Below, in pieces: positions 1-11,155 of a stretch of DNA of 64,000 nt. The number at the start of each line of letters is the position of its first letter. The first letter of the stretch is position 1. Source of the stretch: Hepsetus odoe (Eukaryota; Chordata; Actinopteri; Characiformes; Hepsetidae); the NCBI GenBank assembly GCA_017165825.1, contig CM029386.1, forward strand, positions 11,986,682-12,050,681. The letters run 5' to 3'. The notes beneath the pieces were generated by a model. That model saw nothing but the letters and a program-made list of their open reading frames with translations, searched no databases and was not told where the DNA came from. The position numbers and the translations under genes were made by a program.

Positions 1-3000
1 ATCATCTAGAGAATCAGGGGCTTTTTCTCCCATGAGTCTCCTTTTCACATTTTGACATGCTTTTCCTGAGATGTTCTTGGGAATACACAATTGAGGCTGA
101 ATTGCAGCCAAACAGAAACCAGAGTTTTCGGTCCAGTGGTCCAGAACCACTTTAACGCAACTTCAAAAATGTTAGATTGCAAAATTTTTGCCCTTTATCT
201 CAACTGTAGTCGATCAGTCAAGACATGTCTGAAGTTGTGTCTGCATTTCATACAACATTTAGTTTTCTGCAAACTGTGTACCAAAGTCATCCCACGCTCA
301 CCTCAGACCACACTGAGTTCTTAACTGATCTTAAAAAGACCTCTGACTCTAGTTTAGGCATAATTGTTTTTACTACATTTGTCTTGATGCTATATAAACC
401 TTATAGCTTCAATGTAAAACTAAAGCAGCAAACTTTGCACCACAAACATGTCATCTGGCAAAAGTGTCATCTCACTAACAATATCTGAGGTAAATCTAAA
501 GGGCTTAAATAATGAAAAAACTAATTTCACTCAAGTTTTTTTTTGTGTGTGTGTAGTTTCATGAGTTACATAAGTATTGTCAAAGATTCAAAATATACAG
601 TCATTTGTTTAGATCATATATGCCAAAAAGCAGCTTTGTGTGATTTAATTGGTTGTGTGATGTCAGGAAAAGGACTGCATTTAGACATATCCAACTGTTC
701 ACACTGAAGTTATAAGCTATTTTTGATTAAGGCACAATACAGGGCAGTCAGTCAGAACAGAGGTCACCGATATAGAAGTTACATATTTCTTAAAGGTACA
801 GTTAAAAACAGCCTGTTTTTTTCGTACGAATAAAAAGAGGTAAGGAAATGGCCATGTAAAATAATTTATGACTTGATGTATAATATCACAAAAACATCAT
901 GGTTGGAACTCAGGGGAAAAAGCATTAAAATGGAGATAAAACACAGAATATGTACTGCACCCTGTGTATGATACGGTTCTCATGGTATTGCCATTTTATC
1001 AGCTCTGGCCTAAACCCAAGCCTTTAAGATGTCATGAGTAATGACTATATTGAGTAATGACTATATATATGACTATATTCTGTTAAGCAGCCAAGCTGTG
1101 TGTGACCTGAGTGACATTTTTACAATTACAAGTAATTTACAAATATCATTTGCTATATTAAAGCAAATACACATTTGCTTTAATACATCAGAATGACCTC
1201 ATGCCAGGCTATTTGATTAATTACACTGTGTTTAAAAATGATGACGATGTGTAGCTCATAGCACTTTCCAAAAGCATATTCATCAGTGACATCATGCAAA
1301 AGAAACTATGGTAACAGTCTAAAGAACATGCCTCATTGAATTTTGTGTATGTTTCCCATAACCTTCAAGTCATGCAGAGTCTGAATATTTGGCTCTGATA
1401 CCAATACTGCAAGTCCAAACGCCTTTTCTAACCACTGAATTAAACAAATTTAAGGTTTCCCTCTGCTGACACAGTCTAATAGCACGCACAGCTTTAGAGG
1501 GGTCCTAAGCCTCCAAAGTTGGACTCTGGAGATGTGAAAAAATGCTCTCTGGTGTGAAAGACCTCTATCCAGCATCTCTCAGATGAGTTGCAGTCGTATT
1601 TGTTTCAAAATATATCTGAAATGAAGTGAAATCAAGTCATGCTTGTTTCTAAAGCACATTTAAAAGACTCATAGATTATAATAATAAATAAAATAATGAA
1701 AAACAGACAAATAAATGAATTGAAATAGTAAATAAAAATGTATAAGGCATTAAAAAGAGAACTAACAGATTAAGAAAGCTGTAACAAGAAGTTAAAGGAA
1801 TTAGTATGATCATGTAATGGTTCTAGACAAGAAAATGGAAAGGCAGATCTCTTCCAACTTACTGGGTTATACGTATTGCTTGCCAAAACAAATCACGTCC
1901 AGAAGTTTACAAGTGTTTGGATGCTTTTAAATTTATTATGTATGCTCAGAGCCAAAGAAATTTCAGCATAACTCTTTATCACGTTTATTCCACAATGCAT
2001 AAAGTAATGAAAGCATGAGCATCTATGAGCAGGTGTGTCCAGACCTGTGACTGGTGCTTTCACGTGAAGTGTAAATAATCCAGTGCAGTTACAGCTACAA
2101 CAGGTTTATGGTTATTACTTTATTGTAGGTAAAGGGAGGAACAAAGCAAAAACTGTCTAAATGGGTTTCAGTGGCCATAAGCTACAGCAGGTACACTGAT
2201 AGCTGACCTCAGATAGCAAGTGACAAATTGTTATTTAGTGAGCACCCTGCTATTTGAAACAATATAAAAGTTGCTAATAAGTGGCAGATGTCATTGTGAA
2301 ATGACCAAAACTGATCATGAGTATCATTACTATGGATATGCAATGCTCTTTTGTTTATTTATGTAGGTGATAGTGTGTCATACAGTTTCTGAAACCTCAT
2401 GAGCATTTTTTGGAGAATTTTTACAGCTATGCATAATTCAAGACGTGAGATGGCATTTTTTCTGTTTGATTAAAGCTTGTACAGAAGATTCGACCTCTGA
2501 CATGATGGAATCATCCTTCAAATGGAAGGCCCCCACTGCCTAGTTATCTGTAATACCATTAAAGTTAGCAAATTTTTAAAACTGCATTATTCCAAGATAC
2601 TCCCCACTTCTGACTTAACCTAGAGCAGTGTGAGCTTTCATTATTTGTGAGCTTCGTTAACCTTATAGCTCCAGTTCAAAACTAAAGGAGCAAACTTCAA
2701 CTTAGCTGTATTTGGAGTAAGAGGGGCATCAAATATATTAGATTTTTCCCTGAACTGTCCCTTCAAGCCATGTAGGATTAAGTTAATATTTTAGCAAAGC
2801 TACTGGCATGCTTGACTAAAGCGAGAAGAAATGAAGGCAGTGCCTTAGCCTAAGAACATTTTGGTTTGTAGATTTATTTAACTTCTCTGACCCCCCTCAC
2901 ACCGTGTGGAATGTTCTAGCTACTTTACTGTCCCTGCTGGATTGCTCATCATTTTGTTTTTTTTTTCTTTCCTCTGTAATTTCCGTTAGCCAAAGGATGC

Positions 3001-3099
3001 GGTGGAGGTCCCACGGTGATGGCCCTTGTTATCCCCCACCCACCATCACATTTCACAAGAGTCGGCACATTCCTCTTCTTCTTTGCTTTATAAGTCTTC

Positions 3100-3102
<3 letters not shown>
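1..3102. other. Intergenic, no gene recognised
   Basis: AT-rich DNA with no exon that I can support. The only short open frames lack any recognisable protein similarity. Two segments (about 150-440 and 2,640-2,762) share a block around 397-437 and 2,658-2,699 that recurs near 44,687-44,724, so part of this stretch is an interspersed repeat. The end of the second segment resembles the terminal repeat of a short foldback element. The rest appears unique. Confidence 0.6.

Positions 3103-3149
<47 letters not shown>
3103..3149. repeat. (TC)n microsatellite
   Basis: Uninterrupted TC dinucleotide run of about 47 bases. It faces a GA tract 108 bases further on, so the two can pair as an inverted repeat. 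The Ser/Leu-rich open frames over it are composition artefacts. Confidence 0.97.
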
Positions 3150-3155
<6 letters not shown>

Positions 3156-3257
3156 ATCACTCTCCCCCTCCCTGTCCCATTCTTGTCTCCTCAGCCCCTC
3201 CTTCTGTCTGATCGGCAAGCAAGAACTTACACTGCTGTATGGCTGACGGATTGAAAC

Positions 3258-3280
3258 AGAGAGAGAGAGAGAGAGAGAGG

Positions 3281-3331
<51 letters not shown>
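3258..3331. repeat. (GA)n microsatellite
   Basis: GA dinucleotide tract of about 74 bases with two small interruptions (GGGAGAGACA). It is the complement of the TC tract at 3,103-3,149. Confidence 0.97.
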
Positions 3332-3332
<1 letters not shown>

Positions 3333-4570
3333 CAGCAAAGAAGGGCAAATGGGAAGGCCTAAGATAGAAAGTGCAAAAAAGAAAAGGAATAAAGAGAGCG
3401 AGAGTGAAGTGAGAAAGGACAGAGAGAGAATGGGAGCACTGCATTTTTCCTTCTGTATTCTAACAAAAGCTCAGCGAGCAGTGAGGGCCCTTTGTTCTCA
3501 TGAGATCACATTCTGAACCACGGACGTGCCAAGAGTCTTAACATGGAGCTCAATGATTATGACCAATCTGCTAGAACATCTCAATCCAATGGAGGGAACA
3601 CAAGCTATACATACTATGCATTAAGAAGAAAAAAACTGTCAATTTTAGTGAGTAAAATTAAAGTAGATAATAAACAAGCATTATAAAAAAGTATAAATCA
3701 TGTAAATATATGGTAATGTATGGTAAATTTATATGAGTAGGGAAAATTGTACTCTACTTTACTAAATGTTAATATCATTTCTGTCCATTCATTTTGAGTT
3801 GTTCTCACAAAGTAAGAGGCAGCTTATGCTTTCAAAAAGCATAATAAGCTCAAAAAGGTTTAGGTACAAAACAAAATGCATACAGCATTATGAGTAGCGA
3901 TGACTATGTTATCAGGAACACTTTCCTGGGGATACTAAGAGAAAAATGTACAACTGTATGGATTAGTCAATCTATTGCTCCTTATAGCTTGGTTATAACA
4001 GCCCTTGCATGCATTAGATTTTAAGGAGGCTTATACACAGTATATAGACAGTATATCACACAGTTACCCAGTGAAACAACAACAGTAGTCAGTTATCGAA
4101 CAAAAGTAGTATTAGATTGTAAAAAAAATTAAAAAGGGAAAACTAGCTCTAAAGCTGGAGATCACTGATAGGGGAAACTTTGTCAACAGTGCAGATTAAA
4201 ATGTACGCAGTACTTCTTTCTAATATTGCATTTGCTAAAAAGTTTTTGCGGAGTGTAGTCTTATTCTGAGTACAGAAAATGGCCTCTAATACTGTATATT
4301 AGAGACCCCCCCAAAAATGCTAAATGGAGACATTCAGCCCATTTAGCCTGCAGGTATCAAATGTAGACTTATTATAAATGTATCATTCAATTACATAAGA
4401 AAGAAATTACCTTTGAATAGAACTGTAAAACAATGGTAATCACTAGACCACTGTTCTAATAGCCAAGAGAGCCGTGGAAATCAGGAAGAGAGGAAAGGGT
4501 GCTTTTTTCCTGAAGCATGGTGAATGATTCACCATCATTTTTAACCTGCTTGACAAAGAGAAACTCAGCA
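3332..4570. other. Intergenic, nothing recognised
   Basis: AT-rich sequence between two GA microsatellites. No exon, RNA gene or transposon ends were seen on either strand. Confidence 0.5.
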
Positions 4571-4621
4571 AGAGAGAGAAAAACAGAGAGAGAGAGAGAG
4601 AGAGAGAGAAAAAGAGAGAAT

Positions 4622-4662
<41 letters not shown>

Positions 4663-4693
4663 AGAGAGAGAATGAGTGAGAGAGAGAGAGAGA
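4571..4693. repeat. Imperfect (GA)n microsatellite
   Basis: Compound GA tract interrupted by AAAAAGAGAGAATGAGTG units that occur twice, so it is partly a short minisatellite. The minus-strand Ser/Leu frame across it is an artefact. Confidence 0.93.
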
Positions 4694-5037
4694 TCCCTTA
4701 CATAATCTTTCAATTGTTCAAAAAAAAGAAAAAAGAAAGAAAAGAGTAAGAGGCAGGGACAGAAAATGGGAAAAGGTGATGTCATCTTTTTTGTCAAATT
4801 CCTCAAAATCTGCTGTGTTAACCAATGTGCATGCAGAAGAAGATTACCCACACTTTGTGATAGACCAAAAAAGGATCATATTTCAGCTGATGTGGCGAGA
4901 AGTGGTCCATATTTGGCAGTGTGGTAGACTGCTGGGAGGGAGAGAGGAGGATATGTGGCCAAAATTCCACAGCAGGTTTTTATCAGGCCAAGACTGCAGG
5001 CAACATGAGAACACAAGCCATGACCTCCACTATGCGT

Positions 5038-5065
5038 GTCTGTGTGTGTGTGTGTGTGTGAAAGA

Positions 5066-5139
<74 letters not shown>

Positions 5140-5140
5140 C
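5038..5140. repeat. (TG)n followed by (GA)n
   Basis: About 22 bases of TG, a short spacer (AAAGAGTA), then about 70 bases of GA with one AAAG interruption. It is a compound dinucleotide microsatellite. Confidence 0.95.
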
Positions 5141-6245
5141 AGCAGCAATGACCAAGTCCCAACCCTAGACCTCAGATAAATATACGAAGATAGGAACTTT
5201 CCCAGCACAAAAATAAATGTCTGAAAGTATCAGCAAGATAAGCATGAAGAGCCAGTATTAGTGATGCTAATTCAAGACAAGTCCACTGACTTTAATGAAG
5301 TCTTGAGCCACTGTTTCTTTATATTTGCTTCTAAAAAGCTGGACTTTCTTGTATTTTTAATTTTTTGTTGAGGGGTTGTTCTCCAGGCTTTCTTAAGGGC
5401 AAAGTTTTTGGCTTTTGATTTCATTGCATTCTCTGTACCTGGTCAGTTTCAGACCCTCTATTTTTGTTGTTGTTGTTGTTGTTGTTAAGTGATCCACGAA
5501 TGAGTCTTTCAAGCAGAGAAAACCAATCTTACAGAAGGCATGAAGCAGTGAAGAAACAGGTCTAAATGATTATAGGTGATCAGAACAGGGTTTAGTGTAC
5601 TGCTTATTGTACCGGAGACCCTTTATCTAGGCACATTGAATCTTTAGACACTTTGCAGCCACATATTCCTTTATATATAGCCACATATTTCTTTCATTTA
5701 ATCCACTCAATAAGCCAAAGATATGACTGTTTGACTGTTATGAAATAGTATTTTGGCTCCTTTTGTGAATCGTTGTGTCATAATGTACAAATCAACAAAC
5801 AGAAAGGAGAATTGTTGACTGAAGCCATGATGTTCAGGAAAATCTAATTTACGCATTTTTCTCCCAAAACGTGCACATGGCATGGAGATCTTACTGGATT
5901 AAGTTTTGCTAATATAATGTTATCTATGAAAATGTACATATGTATATAGCTAAAAACAGTATACGCAGCCATTTTGAGATTCATATATAACCGTATGCCA
6001 TACAAACTACTCATAAGAGTCTGTTTGAGATTACTTAACTGCTTGATGGGGTTTGTGGCAAGTGTGTGATGATTTCGGAGTGAAATTTAGTCCATGTAAG
6101 GTGACTGAACTATAGACATCAAGGATTTGGGGTCTGATCGACTGCATTTTAGGTAAAATAATTTTTTTTTTTTTAATTTATAATGGCATAGCTAAGTCTT
6201 CCCTCTCAGAGACCTCTGCTAAAAAGACAGCTCAGTCACATGTCC
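5141..6245. other. Intergenic, nothing recognised
   Basis: No exon or RNA gene was recognised. A short (TTG)n run lies at 5,465-5,486. The stretch ends at the TA target site of the Tc1-like element. Confidence 0.5.
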
Positions 6246-6247
6246 TA

Positions 6248-7250
6248 CAGTGCATCCAAAAGTATTCACAGTGCTCCAATTTTTCCACATTTTGCTTTGT
6301 TACAGGCTTATTCCAAAATAGATTAAATTCATTTTTAGGTCAAAATTCTACACACAATACAGAATAGTGACAAAGTGTTAACTTGAAACATTTTTTTAAA
6401 ATGTATTTATTAATTTATTTAAATGGGTTTAATACATGTACATAAGTATTCACAGTCTTTGCCATGACACTCAAAAGTGAGCTCAAGGCGCATCCTGTTT
6501 CCACTGATCTTCCTTCAGAAGTTGATTGGACAGGATCTGGAAAGGCACATACCTTTCTATATAAGGTCCCATAGTTGACAGTGCATGTCAGAGCACAGAC
6601 CAAGGCATGAAGTTCAAGGATTTGTTTGTAGACCTCAGAGACATGATTGTATCGATGCACAAAAAAACTGGGAAGGCAACAGAAAAATTGTTGCAGTACT
6701 GAAGCTCCCACTGAGCACAATCATCTGTAAACAGAAGAAGTTTGGAACCACCAGGACTCTTCCTAAAGCTGCAATTGGCCAATCTGAGTGATTGGGGTAG
6801 AAGAGCCCTATTCTGGGAGGTGACCAAGTTCCCGATGGCCACACTGACAGGGCTTCAGCATCACTCTGTGGAGGGTGGAGAACCTTCCAGAAGGTCAAGC
6901 ATTTCTGCAGCTCTCCACTGATCAGACATGTATGGTAAAGTGGCCAGATGGAAGCCACTCTGTCCGAAGAATGGGAGAAACTACCCAGAATAGGCGTGCA
7001 AGTTTATAGCATCATACTCAGAAAGACTTGAGGTTGTAATTGCTGCCAAAGGGGCTTCAAAAAAGCATTGGGAAAAGGCTATGAATTTTTGTTTTTCATT
7101 TTTAATAAATTAGCAAAAATGTCAAGCATACTTTTCTCACTTTGTCATTATGCAGTTTTGAGTGTAGAATGTAATCCATTTTGGAATAAGGCTGTTACAT
7201 AGAAAAATGTGGATAAAGTAGAGCGCTGCGAATACTTTTTGGATGCACTG
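6248..7250 (+). mobile_element. Tc1-like DNA transposon, internally deleted
   Basis: The element starts CAGTGCATCCAAAAGTATTC and ends with the inverted, slightly diverged copy (GAATACTTTTTGGATGCACTG). It is flanked by TA on both sides, as expected for Tc1/mariner insertion. Inside are remains of the transposase frame: the N-terminal helix-turn-helix part (about 6,605-6,960) and a short C-terminal tail (about 6,965-7,075). Fish Tc1 elements are usually near 1.6 kb; this copy is 1.0 kb. The catalytic DDE region is missing at a junction near 6,960 and the remaining frame carries stops. It cannot encode a working transposase, though the ends might still be mobilised by another copy. Confidence 0.92.
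6607..7075 (+). pseudogene. Tc1 transposase remnant
   Basis: A decayed reading frame begins at an ATG near 6,607. It resembles the paired-like DNA-binding half of fish Tc1 transposases, then jumps to the last 30 or so residues of the protein just after 6,960. In-frame stops and the loss of the whole catalytic core make it a pseudogene. Identification rests on remembered similarity to fish Tc1 copies. Confidence 0.8.
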
Positions 7251-7252
7251 TA

Positions 7253-8320
7253 TAGCTGCCATTGAACTGGTACTTTGTTAGCTGATCTAGAACCAGCTCC
7301 CTCTGCACAGACCCTGTCCTTAAACACTTGTCCAGAATCCTGGAAACCAGTCTCAGGTCAGCACCAAAGGGCAATTTAGACTGACAGCATGAAACTAAGC
7401 TGAGCTGAGATACTGTAGGATACCAACTTTTACGCTTCCTCTTCAGAGTGACGAATGCAGAAGTGGCCCTGCATATCTCTCGCCTTGAGTCTTATGACCA
7501 GAGAGAACTTCAGAATTCTGTTGCTTCTTCATGTTCCTCTTCTTCTTTTTGCTTCAATTCCTGTTGTTTAATATGACAGCCAACTGTTTCTGGACAAAAG
7601 TCAAAGTCCAGCCACACATATAAAAGTGCTTTAAACAGTAAAATTCATGTTGTAAATTACTTTGAAACGAAATGGATACTGTTTGAAAAAATGCTTTTTA
7701 TACCTGGCCAAAGCAAAGCTACCAATAGGGAAACTGCCATTGAATGTAGGAGGGCAGTTCATAGTGCAAGTCAGGCTTCATTCTGAAACCAGCAGTCCTA
7801 TTTCCTTGTCTTGGTTGAATTTTTTGAACAATTCTAACAATGCTTCTGTACCAGTTGCTGAAATCTGGAAAAGAAGTTGAAAAAATTCTTCACTCTTTAA
7901 AACTAAACATTAACATTCCACAAAGACTCCAGTCAGCACATTGAGTTAGACCTCAGACACTCATAAGCCAAACAAAGTGCCCTTGGACCATTAAAAACAA
8001 GGCGGTTCTGATTTTTAAAACACAATTTATACAAATACCCTGAAGGCATTACAATAAGCCTTGTGGCCTACTTCTAATATCAACCCGATTTGTTACCGAA
8101 TTGCATTTGTCCAAGTGACGCCCACATTCTTTTTCGCTTCAGACATCCAGGCCCCCTTTGATACAACACTGAGGCAAGAGATTTTGCCCCTCTAAAAGAA
8201 AAATGAACCATTTGTAGTGTTCCACTCAGTGTGGTGTAATGGTGTTTCCCAAGTTTTCCCTGATGTATATATCCTGATAGACTCACATGCCTGCATTATA
8301 ATGAAAACAGACCTTTGTTG
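7253..8320. other. Intergenic, nothing recognised
   Basis: Sequence between the Tc1-like element and a degenerate minisatellite. No exon could be supported. Confidence 0.45.
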
Positions 8321-8815
8321 TTTTAAGTTGTATTGAGTCTTTGTTGAATTAAGTCAGAGTCAGATCTCAAAAGGATTCATGCAATTCTGAGTTGAATCAA
8401 CTTTTGGTTTCAAATTCAATTTGAGTTTCAAGTCTTTTTATGCAAGTCTGATTTGAGTCTTGAGTCTTTGGGAGCAAGTTTGTATCAGACCTCAAATGTC
8501 TGAAGTCCAGGTCTAAGTCACGTCTCAAGAGCTTGGGTGCAAGTAAAATCCAGAGTTCAAGTCACTAGAGTCCAAGTCTAGTCTTGGGTCTCCGTGAGTT
8601 TGAGTAAGGATTTCTGAGTCAGGTTTTGACTTTTCTAGATGAAGGCCTAAATCGAATCTCAATTGTTTTGGTTTAAGTATGAGTCTGATGTCTCTTAGGT
8701 GTCTCAGGTGAGTCTAAGTTGGCTCTAGAGTGTCTGTGTCTTGGAACTGAGCCTCAAGTCTCTCTGGTGCTAGTCTTTATCAAGCCTTAAGTTACTTAAG
8801 TTGTCTCAAGTCTCA
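8320..8815. repeat. Degenerate GAGTCT/CAAGTCT minisatellite
   Basis: About 500 bases in which variants of GAGTCT, CAAGTCT and AAGTCTGAGTC recur every 10-30 bases without a fixed period. This looks like an old, decayed short tandem array. Confidence 0.7.
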
Positions 8816-9175
8816 ATGTGTATGTCAGGAAATGAAGGACAATGGATCACTGAAGTGTTTGGGTTATTCACAGAAAAGTCTTCAGGGAACTTCCTCTTTT
8901 GGCTCACTGATCTGTACTGTTTGGTACAGCTGAACAAATAAAGTCGAGAGTCCAACTGGCTTCTATTTGTGACAGATGTCGTTTTTAGTTTGATAGCTAA
9001 ATAAAGTCAAGTGGATGAGATAATGTCCACAGGTTCTGCTTATGTCTGTACTATTGCAAACACTTTGTGCACTTTGGGTTATACAGCTCTGACATTTGAG
9101 CATAAGCAGTAGGAGCTTATTTCAGCAGTGTAGGTGATAAGGGGCTGTAGGAGGGTGTTTGGACATGTATTAGCC
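8816..9175. other. Intergenic, nothing recognised
   Basis: No feature seen between the degenerate minisatellite and the TG microsatellite. Confidence 0.45.
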
Positions 9176-9176
9176 T

Positions 9177-9183
9177 GTTGTGT

Positions 9184-9219
<36 letters not shown>
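9177..9219. repeat. (TG)n microsatellite
   Basis: TG dinucleotide run with a single C interruption near its start. Confidence 0.96.
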
Positions 9220-9225
<6 letters not shown>

Positions 9226-9819
9226 CTTCTCAAGCCAATCCCAAATGAGACAAGCAACTTCCCAAAAAATCCTAGATGTCATGAACATTGCTTCACATGG
9301 AAATCTGAAATAAGAATTTGATATAATATCATCTGCTAGCTTAAAAAACTGGAGCTTGAAATAAGATTTAAAAGTCTGAAAAAATCTTAAAATCTGTGTA
9401 CTCAAACTGACACAAAATAAGAACATTTTCACCCATAGAACACCCAAGCTGGATGGTTGAGATGCTGGGTGAGGTTCAGTCCAGGCTCTCTACTGTGTGT
9501 TTATACCCACTGTCAAAATCTCATTTTTAACTTTCTCTTACTCACATTCCCTCGATCCAACAATAGTGGAACTAGTGAGTGGCCCCCAAATTGTATTGTG
9601 GAAGGCTAAGGCTAGAAGGCTATGAAAGCACTGAAAGAGCACTGAGCCCTTCTGTATGCTGAATGAGCACGAGAGTCCATCTGTTGCACTACCCAGTCTT
9701 TTGTTTCTGCCTGGGTGACACCAAAAAAAATCTACATTTTTGCCAAGATATTCACAGACATCTGCTCTCTCCATTCAAATTCTTGTCACTTTTTGCCTTC
9801 TCTCTCTTGCTCCCTGTGT

Positions 9820-9852
9820 GTGTGTGTGTGTGTCTTTCTCTCCTTGTCGCTG

Positions 9853-9885
<33 letters not shown>

Positions 9886-9915
9886 GTGTGTGTGTGTCTT
9901 TCTCTCCTTGTCGCT

Positions 9916-9981
<66 letters not shown>

Positions 9982-10011
9982 GTGTGTGTGTGTCTTTCTC
10001 TCCTTGTCGCT

Positions 10012-10077
<66 letters not shown>

Positions 10078-10107
10078 GTGTGTGTGTGTCTTTCTCTCCT
10101 TGTCGCT

Positions 10108-10173
<66 letters not shown>

Positions 10174-10203
10174 GTGTGTGTGTGTCTTTCTCTCCTTGTC
10201 GCT

Positions 10204-10269
<66 letters not shown>

Positions 10270-10299
10270 GTGTGTGTGTGTCTTTCTCTCCTTGTCGCT

Positions 10300-10365
<66 letters not shown>

Positions 10366-10395
10366 GTGTGTGTGTGTCTTTCTCTCCTTGTCGCT

Positions 10396-10432
<37 letters not shown>
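9820..10432. repeat. 96-bp higher-order TC/TG minisatellite
   Basis: Each unit is a short TG run, the block TCTTTCTCTCCTTGTCGCTT, then a long TC run. The landmark TCGCTTATTC occurs at 9,911, 10,007, 10,103, 10,199, 10,295 and 10,391, so the period is exactly 96 bases for six units. A shorter variant precedes it at 9,847. Because 96 is divisible by three, several frames stay open on both strands and give long 32-residue repeats of Ser/Leu or Arg/Glu. These frames are not genes. Confidence 0.97.
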
Positions 10433-10436
<4 letters not shown>

Positions 10437-10439
10437 CCT

Positions 10440-11114
10440 CTGAGTCATGTGATTGGCTGACCAAAAATTGCCGCTTCCACAGCATCCATTCAGGGAAGGC
10501 GGTGCCCAGATTTTCTGCCTCTTGTCTGAACCCTGTGGAACATGACCATTCCAGGATCTTGTTTTGGTTTAGACAATATTTGTCGAATTTTTGTTGGGTT
10601 TGGATTAGATTTGGGGAATCACATTTTGGATTCAAACAGCCTTTGGCATGCACCTTTGGAACTGATCTTTCCATCCTTCTTCAGCTTTTTTCCCTACTGT
10701 CTTAGCTGTCTTAGAGTCATGACTGAAGCAGAATTTTAACTTAAATTTGAATAGGTGATAAGTAGGGATAACTAACACAAAACTTTATCGGGATACAATC
10801 TGTACGGAACAGAATTTTGTTGGAAAACAGATCAATTGGGCCAGAATTTTGTTGGGGTACAATTACATATGGAGGCCAAATATTAAGGGGAAAGATATGA
10901 TTGGAGTGGGACTGAATTCTGCCAGTATATTCTCTGGATATTTTGTCTGGATCTAGCTGGGTTTGGTCAGACCTTTGGAATGAGTAAAAACTGTATTGTT
11001 ATACAGTTGGGTAATGCTATAAAATGATTTTTTTTAAAAAAGCTTGCTTCATACCCACCCATGACTTTTTATGGCAATAAAAGAATTATTACATCATAAT
11101 TACATCATCTGCCG
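10440..11114. other. Intergenic, possible decayed repeats
   Basis: No gene was recognised. From 10,540 to 10,980 phrases such as CAGAATTTTGTTGG recur at irregular spacing, suggesting an old local duplication. Confidence 0.4.
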
Positions 11115-11115
<1 letters not shown>

Positions 11116-11152
<37 letters not shown>

Positions 11153-11155
11153 ACA
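11116..11155. repeat. (CA)n microsatellite
   Basis: CA dinucleotide run of about 40 bases with one T interruption near its end. Confidence 0.96.

Noticed and set aside
9820..10432. CRISPR-like regular spacing
   Set aside because: The 'spacers' are identical TC runs, the context is vertebrate, and no cas genes are present.
9663..10705. Several 240-320 codon frames on both strands over the TC/TG minisatellite
   Set aside because: They exist only because the 96-base unit is divisible by three. The sequence is pure simple repeat with no conserved protein.
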